NCBI GenBank assembly: GCA_031213475.1
Contig: JARUPZ010000036.1
Span: 186,001 to 250,000, forward strand
Source: Nereocystis luetkeana
Lineage: Eukaryota > Sar > Phaeophyceae > Laminariales > Laminariaceae
Length of the DNA: 64,000 nt
Direction: 5' to 3'
In this document: in pieces, positions 56,801 to 64,000 of the stretch
Layout of the letters: each line of letters starts with the position of its first letter
Position numbering within the stretch: position 1 is the first letter of the stretch
Notes under the pieces: generated by a model
What the model was told of the DNA's origin: nothing
What the model saw: the letters and a program-made list of their open reading frames with translations, nothing else
The model's database searches: none
Made by a program: the position numbers and the translations under genes

Positions 56801-59014
56801 GGTCGCTTTCTTAGTCCCTTTTTTTAAACTAGCGTCATGAGGAAAAAGTAGTCTCGTGTTCTCATCTGGCCGGCTTGGTTCTTGCTCGTTGGTCCATACT
56901 GTAGTACGTAAGTCATACTGTACGTACGTGAGTAACGAGTAAACGAGGAACAGGTCATGCCGCGCTACCTCTAACTCAGAGGCAGCCGTTACTTCTATAG
57001 CCTAGAGAAATCCTTTATCTGTATAACCAGGATGCCGTCCATACCACAACCGTTATCTCTAACCCAGAGACAGCCGTTACCTCTATTCTTTAGGCAGCCG
57101 TCACCTCCAACCAGCGGGAACCGTTAGCTCTAGCCCAGAGGTCACCCTTACCTTTATTCCATATGCAGCCGATACCTCTACTCAGTACCAACAGTCTATT
57201 CCATATGCAGCCGTTATCCCTAGTCCATACGCAGCAGTCACCTGCAACCATTACTTCTAGCCCAGAGGCCATCGCTACCTCTTACCTGGTATACCAGAGG
57301 CAGCCGTTAGCTCTAACCAGCGGTGACCGTTAGCTCTAGCCCAGAGCAAGCCGCCATCTCTATTCCATAGACAGCCGGTGCCTCTAACCAGCGGCAACCG
57401 TTACCTCTATAACCCAGAGGCAGCCGATACCTCTATAACCCAGAAGGCAGCCAGTACCTCCGTATACATAACACTGATACGGTGTATAGATGATAAAAAT
57501 TGAGCAACCTCGGTATACGTAACACTGATACGTTGTACAGATGATAACCTTGAGCAATTTTTTTTGTGGGCCAACCCAGGGTACACGGAAAAAAAGAAAG
57601 AAAATCAACACCAACCTCCCCCGCAGGTAAGAATGACAAACACATCCATTAATAAATGAGGTGGGAGCTGTGTACGAGATGCTATTTTGTAACCTCTGAG
57701 CAGTCGCACCTCTAACCCGGAGGCAGCCGCGACGGGGAAGACCTTCCACGCCCATTGAGAGAAAGTCAGCGTCTGCAACAGGACTTGCTTCTCTCCGCCC
57801 GGCGACCCCCCTTGCCGGCGCGAGCACTGCCGTATCAACGAGCTAGCCAGGTGCATGATAAAATACGTCAGCATGATCAGACACAGCGGCGCGTCGAAGC
57901 CCAAACCTGATTTTTCAAAACCAAAACGGAAGTGGCAGTGGTGGGTGTTCCAGGTAATGAGGGGTGCAGGTGTGCGGGTGGGAAGGGGGCTCGTTTCACG
58001 TTCTCTGGAGGTATGGTAGACCCAACGACAGCTGGCCAAATGCCCGAAATAAGGCGACTACAGTTACTAATACTACTAAAACGTACTGCCGTCGATACTG
58101 AAAACAAAGTCCCCTGGTGTGCACAAACTGACGCTGAACTACTCCATCGCGAGCGGAACCCCGCCCGAAGCAAGCAGCTACAACCTTCTACGAGGTAATA
58201 AGAGTGGTCAGGTGCCCGAATACAGTTATTGTGTGTAATAACCCTTGTGGGAAATTACTTGATTATAGCATGGAGTGGAAAAAAGTGCCGACTACAGCAT
58301 CGGCCACACGAATAAAGCACATCACACTTTAACACTTTAACACTGCTACTGCTACTGTCGCTGCTACTGTCACTGCCACTGGGGTAAGGGATAGGGGATG
58401 ATGTGTCCCAGGTGAAACAGAAGGAGATTTACGACGCTCGCGCATGTTTTATTGCACTTGTACTGGTGCACGCTCTTCCTGCTAATGCTCCTAATGCAGC
58501 AACTGCAGAAAAATGAGGTTCATAAGGCTGCACTTGTCGCTTTTTAGGCAGCAATAAAGTCACGAAACGGTTCTCACAGGCGTCGATTTAGAGGGGGGCG
58601 CAAGTTCCGCGGCCACCACTATACACCAGGCATATATATCAACATAAACAGCAGTGCACAATATACCCAAACCTGACCTACTAATAGTGCTCTTTTAATT
58701 GTCGGTCGCGTGGCATCCACGCGACGAGATGTACTGGAAGTGCATGACTTACATGTGGACTTCCCCTGGACCGGATGTAAGCGGTCAGGTGGCATCACAC
58801 TCACCTTCCAAAAAGAGGGGATACATCTACTGTAAATGTGTAAGTATATATAATTCCAAGGGAACACTATTTAGACTGTTAACATCGCTGGAAAGCGGAC
58901 GGCTATGTATGTGTATTTGAAGGAAGCCCCACCTGTGATGAGCCACTTGTCCAACAGCGTCAGCGACATGGACACCGACATGTACAGCAGGATCGTTCCC
59001 AACATCGGCGACGC
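50853..59014 (-). CDS. SLC35C2-like nucleotide-sugar/triose-phosphate-type transporter (first exon not found)
   Basis: This is a drug/metabolite-transporter superfamily carrier, probably in Golgi or another endomembrane. Exons on the minus strand are 58933-59014, 57710-57906, 56094-56204, 55043-55207, 54114-54199, 53664-53766, 52509-52622, 51867-51996 and 50853-51091. Phases match at all eight junctions (408 residues). Landmarks of the TPT/SLC35C2 fold appear in order: SVSMSLTLLDKWLITG, APLCLIMLTYFIMHL, WKVFPVAAASGLEVG, VHTMVRSTVPIFVLLFSV, GLLVVVLLVSGGVSL, GLKWTLSQVLLQ, HPFTLLHYMSLSS, VLTEFAFIKKVSSLGL.IIGVVKELLLVLFS, FLGEHLG and VTMVGVGLYKLVPKR. About ten membrane segments are expected, followed by a polar tail of about 80 residues. 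The N-terminal exon must lie between 59015 and the divergent gene at 59903. The transported substrate cannot be read from sequence. Confidence 0.9.
51690..51770 (+). repeat. SINE body type 2, fragment
   Basis: It contains CCGTACGTAGTGGGGAGGG and a GTGGCCCCAGCATCTGAGC block, as in the copies at 3395, 45940 and 55440. It lies in the last intron of the SLC35-like gene. Confidence 0.6.
52740..52835 (+). repeat. AAC microsatellite
   Basis: An irregular then pure run of AACAACAAC lies in an intron of the SLC35-like gene. The minus strand reads as a spurious Leu/Val-rich frame. Confidence 0.85.
53090..53192 (+). repeat. ~24-bp tandem repeat
   Basis: CTCAGCAACCGCCCTCAGCA-like units repeat four or five times with substitutions. 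They lie in an intron of the SLC35-like gene. Confidence 0.6.
55212..55281 (+). repeat. 13-bp tandem repeat next to an acceptor site
   Basis: GCAAACACCAGAG repeats about five times. On the minus strand it forms CTCTGGTGTTTGC units immediately upstream of the acceptor of exon 55043-55207, so it supplies the pyrimidine-rich tract of that intron. Confidence 0.85.
55440..55570 (+). repeat. SINE body type 2, headless copy
   Basis: It has AGGAGCGCACCGTAGTTGGG, GAAGAGCCTGCTATGTGACC and GGATCTGAGCTATGACAACG. These match the minus-strand copy at 45940-46265 and the copy at 3395. It lies in an intron of the SLC35-like gene. Confidence 0.65.
56278..56372 (+). repeat. ~16-bp GAGACCGTTGGGGGT tandem repeat
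   Basis: Six degenerate units of GA.ACCGTTGGGG lie in an intron of the SLC35-like gene. They are G-rich on the plus strand. Confidence 0.8.
56400..56508. repeat. MITE family B, degraded copy
   Basis: AACCCTTTAGGTGCTGC at one end and GTGCGGTTCTAAAGGAGCT at the other resemble the ends of the copy at 43900. The centre keeps GTGTGTCCC but is otherwise replaced. Confidence 0.45.
56985..57440 (+). repeat. ~30-bp degenerate minisatellite
   Basis: About fifteen units built from GCAGCCGTTACCTCTAACC and CCAGAGG, with many substitutions, lie in an intron of the SLC35-like gene. Single units recur downstream near 57705, at the donor of exon 57710-57906. Confidence 0.75.
57455..57558 (+). repeat. Two 51-bp tandem copies
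   Basis: CTCGGTATACGTAACACTGA, ACAGATGATAA (or ATAGATGATAA) and TTGAGCAA occur twice in a row, following the minisatellite. They are non-coding. Confidence 0.75.
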
Positions 59015-59902
59015 CTATTGATAACACAAACACCAAACAACAGCACACGTAATACAAAAAGTAAGTCAATACTAGCATTATTCCAGTAGGTAAGGGCCGT
59101 CATTGTCGAAGGACTATCCTAAAATTAAATGTTTCCCATGATTCGTTTTCGCGCAATTTTTTAATTTCCAATTTTTCCTGACGTTATGTTTCCAATTTTA
59201 TGAAATTCAATTTTCCGAAATTATTCCCTCTATAATCGAATAAATTCCCTGTTTTCAAACCGTTTTTCGAATTCTGGATTTTTCCCCCCGGTTTTCCCGT
59301 TTTTCTTCAAAACAAGAAGTGTAATTTCAGGGGAAAAACTCTCAAGAAAAGGCCCAAGTCGTGGCAAGTGGAGAAAGAACAAAGGAACTACAGCAGTACT
59401 GCATTAATAGGCAACAAGGGAAGGCCGAAATGCGAGGTATGCCGAACGCTTCGCTTCTTCTTGTAATATTGCCTTTCTTGTCGTATTCCAGCAATGTCTC
59501 ATTTCAGGCTTCCTTTTGCGTATATCACGGCATTGGTTATTACACTAAATTGTTATCCGCTCGTCAGGCTCGTTTATTTTCTACTCTTGTCATACAAGTG
59601 CCCGGAGCAATACGCGTAATTTTTTCGAGGTGCAAAAAACTGTGTATTTGTACGTATCAGGTACAGAAGAAGTTATTAATAGGCCAATCAGACAAACACG
59701 GTGTGATCGTAACTGACCTTGAGGTACACCGTGTTCAGTTAAGTAGGCGACGACCTGACAGTGGGACACGCAGTGAGGTCCAATCAGCGCCATCTGTAGG
59801 TCCAAGGTGTGATAAAAAACTGCAGTACTTTGAACTCTCCCCGGTTGGGATGCGGGCGTGCCATAACGTTCGGAATTAAAATGTTCTCGAGGACTGTGAT
59901 CG
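59015..59902. promoter_or_regulatory. Divergent spacer with the missing SLC35-like first exon
   Basis: This should hold the first exon and promoter of the SLC35-like gene (minus) and the 5' region of the poly-alanine gene (plus). The segment 59130-59330 is strongly AT-rich with repeated AATTTTCC/TTTTTC words. It reads as pyrimidine-rich on the plus strand. I could not pick the first exon. Confidence 0.45.
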
Positions 59903-59951
59903 ATGTCGATGGCGGAATACATCAAGTCCGCCGAGGCCGAGGCTAGCCTTA

Positions 59952-59992
<41 letters not shown>

Positions 59993-60471
59993 GCTGCTGC
60001 GAAACCGCCGGCAATTGCACCTCTTGCTGGTTCTATGGCCCCTTCAGCTCAGCCGGCGGCTGCGGCCGAGGTCAAATCAGCGGACATTGTGCAAAATGGG
60101 AAGGGCAGGTGGCGGCGCGAAGTTTTGTCACGCGTCGATTGCGAAGTGAGCCGTCTGGGCTGGCAGGTGGGTGGCTTGCTCGCATCATTCGCTCGCTCGT
60201 ATCAATCGCTTCCGTTCGTGATGCAGCGGCCGCCGGAGCCTCCAAGACCTCTCAGATCGAGGTCCTCCTGCTGCGACTCATCAAAAATCTCGCCGACCGG
60301 GGTGCCTGCCTCGCGGGATGGTGGGGATGCACGGGAGTGCCACGAAACATAAATATCAGCTGGCCGACGACCCCACCCTATGGAAGATGTATTCCCGCAA
60401 CCATTGGCTTCTATGGCGCGCTTGACCCCCAACCTCGGCAAGCCTGGGCGGGCATCCAGTCCTTCGTGTGA
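59903..60471 (+). CDS. Unrecognised poly-alanine protein, gene model incomplete
   Basis: An ATG at 59903, preceded immediately by an in-frame stop, opens MSMAEYIKSAEAEASLKA followed by about 16 alanines encoded by a GCT repeat, then PPAIAPLAGSMAPSAQPAA. Good donor candidates follow (GAG/GTCAAA near 60070, GAA/GTGAGC at 60145). A likely acceptor lies after CTCTCAG near 60257, after which IEVLLLRLIKNLADRGACL reads in one frame. A second frame downstream reads YQLADDPTLWKMYSRNHW before its stop at about 60432. I could not decide which frame is right. The helical LLLRLIKNLADRG segment and a TIGFYGAL segment are faintly like the C-terminus of PEX11 proteins, but this is weak. The gene probably continues downstream. 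Confidence 0.35.
59958..60000 (+). repeat. GCT trinucleotide run encoding poly-alanine
   Basis: About fourteen GCT codons in a row with one GCC interruption lie inside the putative first exon of the poly-alanine gene. Length polymorphism is likely. Confidence 0.9.
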
Positions 60472-60704
60472 AGCGCGTCAGCGTGACGCTGCCGGTGGCC
60501 GTCCAGCTCCGCTCCATCGATGACTTCGATTATACCCAATATGGGCCACGTGCGGGAGGACAGGTTGCCCGCCTACTGATTGTCGGGCCGGGTCAACATG
60601 ATAACGCGTCCCTGGTACAAAGCACCCGCCGGCTAAGTTGTTGCAACGGGAGTGGCGGGTTAACATGACACCTATTTTTTGTGTATGTGGACATGTGGTG
60701 AGCT

Positions 60705-60799
60705 TAAACCCTTTTAGTGTTGCACTCCCGTTTTGAGGGCAAACTACCTACAATTTGAGTGCTTTGTCCCCAAGACGCGACTGCAGTCCCAACAGGGTC
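60705..60799. repeat. MITE family B, diverged copy
   Basis: ACCCTTTTAGTGTTGCACTC on one side and GACTGCAGTCCCAACAGGGT on the other pair imperfectly. The centre keeps AAACTACCTACAATTTGAG, as in the copy at 43900. Confidence 0.6.
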
Positions 60800-61602
60800 G
60801 AGCTCTATCCTCACCAATCCGCCGGGGGATGGAAATAGAAAAGAAGCAAAAACGGTCGCTGACGGCGTCGAGTTCTTGCGACACGCTCGTGCTGTTGTTC
60901 TGTACGTGGTGCTCGCGGCCGAGCTCAGCGACATCCGCGTGTGTCTGGACCGCGAGGCTGTCCTAAGCGCCTCATTCCCACTTGTTGCAGCCGACCTTAG
61001 TCGAACAATCTCACACTAATTCAGACTTTTTACGCCAAATTCCAAGTAGTTTGGCCGCCAAATGCTGGGGAAGTAAGAAGCGCTTACGCGATTCGCGCGG
61101 CAAGTTTTAAAAGTTTGTCGAGTCTTGTGCTCCCGATGCAGACAGCAGTGTGCGACACAGCCGCCGTTGCCTGCCTTCGGTCGGACCCCTGCCTTTTGGC
61201 GGAGAAATGTGTAATATGATCGAGCTCGTTGTGGGCCCGCGCCGGCCCGCGTATGCCCAAATACGGAGCTGTGACTAAAGACACGCAATGGCGGCATGTT
61301 GCACACAGTCTGTGTCGGGAGTACAAGGCAGGGCAAGCGGGCCCCCGCTCAGGCCCCCGACGAGCCCGATAACGTCGCACACTATGTGGCAGAGGTGCGA
61401 CTAACGGTGTGCAGTGGAGGCATTATAGGTCGGTTACTGCTGTGTCTGGAGGAGGTACAGCAATCAGACGAATTTGCTGCGCGAAACGAGTGAGAAGAGG
61501 ATCCCCGGGTGACTCTACTGACTCGATCAATTTGCAACGACTTTGATTCCTCCGTTTTCCCCGTAAAAGAGTACCAGGTACTCCACGAGTCTGTGGGCAC
61601 TC

Positions 61603-61857
61603 CTCCCGCCGGCGTGCCCTTCTTCTCCCCCAGCGGGCATCCTCCCCCTCTCCAGTCCTCTGTTTCGTTCCCCCCATCGCCGATAGAAGTACCACCTGTG
61701 TGTTGCAAAGGCTTTGCAACAGCAGGTGGTACGTACTTCAATCAGAAAGCCTTTGCAAGACACAGGCGGTGCTTCAATCAGTGATGGGGGGAACGAAAAA
61801 GAGGACTGGAGAGGGAGGAGGCCCGCTGGGGAAGAAGAAGGGCACGCCGTTGGGAGA
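61603..61857. mobile_element. 255-bp foldback (inverted-repeat) element
   Basis: The left arm (61603-61715) and right arm (61746-61857) are reverse complements with about 90% identity by eye over ~108 bp. Shared words are GGCGTGCCCTTCTTCT, CTCTCCAGTCCTCT, TTCGTTCCCCCCATC and TTGCAAAGGCTTT. The ~30-bp centre adds a nested palindrome around ACCACCTG and CAGGTGGT. It has no coding capacity, so it is a non-autonomous foldback transposon or a recent inverted duplication. Confidence 0.8.
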
Positions 61858-62099
61858 AATATAAATGATTTCATGTCTCTACCTTCATTATTTACAGACT
61901 ACGTGCAGCAGTACCCTGGTATGTAGTAGGATGAAGAATCAATACTTGCCGACTCTGGGTGTGCTGTCCAGTGTCGATTCCCCTGCTACCTGGTACCTGG
62001 TATGATATGATACATGCTGTGTCGTTCTAGCCGTGACTGCATAGAAATAACGTGTGCTGTCGGTGGAATGCATCAGGTATGATGACGGTAGAAAGGAGA

Positions 62100-62165
62100 T
62101 AACATATACCTGGTAAGACACAAGACACAGCAGGTACCTGGTAAGACACAAGACACAGCAGGACC
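62100..62165 (+). repeat. Tandem copies of ACCTGGTAAGACACAAGACA
   Basis: Two direct copies of a 26-bp unit, ACCTGGTAAGACACAAGACA plus CAGCAGG, lie among dispersed ACCTGGTA words. They are non-coding. Confidence 0.8.
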
Positions 62166-63619
62166 CACCAGTGCACCAGTACAGAGGAAGTACGAGTACT
62201 TACGTATGCACCAGGTCACCATGTACTCGTACCACGTGCAAGTACGTGTACTCATACAGCAGCACGTCTCGTATGCACGAGTACTGCTGCACGTGTGAGT
62301 GAGCAGACTGCGGAAAGTAGCAGCAGTATGAGTACGAGTAGCGTTCGAAATGTTACTGCCGTTGTTGCAGGGTTCCAAATCGTTATCGTTCCACTCCACC
62401 GGGTGTATCACCTACCAGGTACCCAATATCCTCGCACGTACGCAACGCGGTGGACGGGAAGACGGGAAGCTCCCTCTGGATGACAGTATAGCGCGAACCT
62501 ACCTGGGCCTTTCGGAAGCGCCAAGCGATGCCGAACGCAGTACTCGTACGAACAGCAGCAGTGCCGTCCTGTGATGAATCTGTCCTACTGGAAGGAAGAG
62601 TGGAAACAAGCTCTACTCCTGACCCTTGCACCTCTCGCGGTGGCGGCTGTTTTTCCTCGCTTTCGACGCGAACGAAGCCACGGGGCCCTCCATAGAGGCT
62701 TTGGCCTTGAGCCGAAACCATGTCTCGATTTCTTGCCGCCTGGCGGTGTTTTCGGTGTGGCTGTGGATGGATGCGCGCTCACACTGCGGTACACTCCTGC
62801 TCAGGAGCACACTAAAGGTGGTGTTGGCCCGGGGTTTCCGTTGGGGTAAATCGCATGTTTTAGAATAAAAATGAAACTGAAAAACGGGGAAACGGCCGTC
62901 GACAACAAAATGCAACCGGAGCTAGCTGCTGACACAACGGTCACTCACCACGCGAAACGACCCAAATGTTGTGTATGTGGTGTATGTGCTCTCCTCTTCA
63001 TGCGCGCACACGTCAATTGCGTGGCAAACAAATGGCTCCCCACTACTCTCCATCTTCCGGAGTTGATTGACACCCTGCACCAGAGTGGTGCACCGGCATC
63101 GAGCTCACCAGGTACTTTCTGCAGCACTGCAGCAGCAGCAGTAGTTTTCTGCATACCAGGTACCAGGTAGTGGGTACCTGGTAAGTACTACCATACTGAC
63201 GTTGTATCGTACATGCATGGTGTGCCAAACTATACATCAGTAGTACGAGTAAGATAATAATAAAATGTTTAGCGTTGCCAGAGGTGGCACAGAACCGCTA
63301 ATCTGTACATACAGCACAGCAAGTACTATTAATACTGTACTGCTTGCTGTGTATTAACACCTGGTATACGTATATAGGGGTGTGGATTAACTCTCGAGCC
63401 ATTACGATTGCAGCGTTTTACTTTCAGTTTCACGTTCCAACTCTTTATATTACCTTCTTTTCTTTGTCAACAATCTTGGACTGAATCATGAGATAATCTC
63501 CTTGATTGAACCTACAACAACAACTCGTCGTACACACCGCTGTGGGTACGTCGAATTGCTGCTGCTACTATTAATACTGCTGTTTGTTCTGTAAATAAAT
63601 ATACGAAGTATGTAATTTA

Positions 63620-63785
63620 TATGATTTGGCGTGAGTTAGCTATACATTCTATGGAAATCGGCGAGCAGTGTGGGAATGCTGATTCACCCTATACGCGACA
63701 AAAAACGAAGGCACGTACCGGGGGGGGAAAGGGACGACCCCTCTGTGACGACGGCTTGTCCAGAAAGCCGCTGTGAGGGTAGGTT
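63620..63785 (+). repeat. SINE body type 1, headless copy
   Basis: It contains GGCGTGAGTTAGCTA, AATCGGCGAGCAGTG, AAGGCACGTACCGGGGG, GGGACGACCCC and GGCTTGTCCAGAAAGCCGCT. It is nearly collinear with 7635-7800. The tRNA-like head is missing. Confidence 0.7.
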
Positions 63786-63944
63786 TAGCAGTCTGGGAGA
63801 AGTACCAGCTACGCAAGAAAAAGTGGAAGTAAAAAATATGGCACCAGTCGCCATGATGACATGACAAAAACGCACTACTGCTTGCTGCGGCTGATGCAGT
63901 TAGTTGCCGTGCCGTATACCGGTGATATGATTGTCTCCCATCCT

Positions 63945-63960
63945 ATATATATATATATAT
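63945..63960. repeat. TA microsatellite
   Basis: A short (TA)n run of about eight units lies near the end of the window, next to ATTATTAATAG. Nothing else is recognised in the last 200 bases. Confidence 0.8.
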
Positions 63961-64000
63961 CCAAACGGCTCCTTATACTCTCATTATTAATAGTGTTGTT

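Larger units (their letters stand above)
60472..64000. other. Unresolved region with repeats and possible further exons
   Basis: This may hold later exons of the poly-alanine gene. Open plus-strand candidates with protein-like composition are near 60860-61017 (HARAVVLYVVLAAELSDIR) and 62571-62868 (FLAFDANEATGPSIEALAL). None can be assigned or joined with confidence. A MITE, a foldback element, a diverged inverted pair, a SINE body and several short repeats are listed separately. Confidence 0.4.

Overview
The window looks like nuclear DNA of a photosynthetic stramenopile (heterokont), most likely a brown alga or close relative. The evidence is as follows. Genes are split by many introns of roughly 0.3-4 kb. 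Two proteins destined for the plastid (coproporphyrinogen oxidase and ribosomal protein THX) start with a signal peptide followed by a phenylalanine at the predicted cleavage site (ARA/FVAGP and ASA/FFVPG), and a methyltransferase has a weaker version (VDS/FVG). This is the bipartite presequence typical of algae with secondary red plastids. Neighbouring genes strictly alternate strands, a habit reported for the Ectocarpus genome. The species cannot be named from sequence alone.

Layout: 539-9716 (+) is the C-terminal part of an ABCA-type ABC transporter that begins outside the window. 11128-19768 (-) is a complete 10-exon plastid coproporphyrinogen III oxidase. 20368-35843 (+) is a 13-exon RRN3, the RNA polymerase I initiation factor. 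37930-42790 (-) is a 6-exon METTL-type SAM methyltransferase with a probable plastid presequence. 43122-47349 (+) is a 3-exon plastid ribosomal protein bTHX (PSRP4). 50853-59014 (-) is an SLC35C2-like nucleotide-sugar/triose-phosphate-type transporter that lacks only its first exon in my model. 59903 onward (+) is an unresolved poly-alanine gene. The gene models were built by joining exons with matching phases; every junction in the six main genes keeps frame.

The genes form convergent and divergent pairs. CPOX/RRN3 share a 599-bp head-to-head spacer and the methyltransferase/THX pair shares a 331-bp one. Three introns appear to use GC-AG instead of GT-AG splice sites.

Introns and spacers are full of small non-coding repeats: a tRNA-derived SINE family in two body types (seven copies or fragments), two families of ~80-120 bp inverted-repeat MITEs (one with clear TA target duplications), a 255-bp foldback element, two long hairpins, and many minisatellites. 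I found no recognisable reverse transcriptase, transposase, retroviral or viral gene, no CRISPR array, no rRNA and no convincing functional tRNA. I did not find a clearly new multi-gene biological system. The most unusual signals are the GC-AG introns, the SINE/MITE families, and two overrepresented palindromic words.
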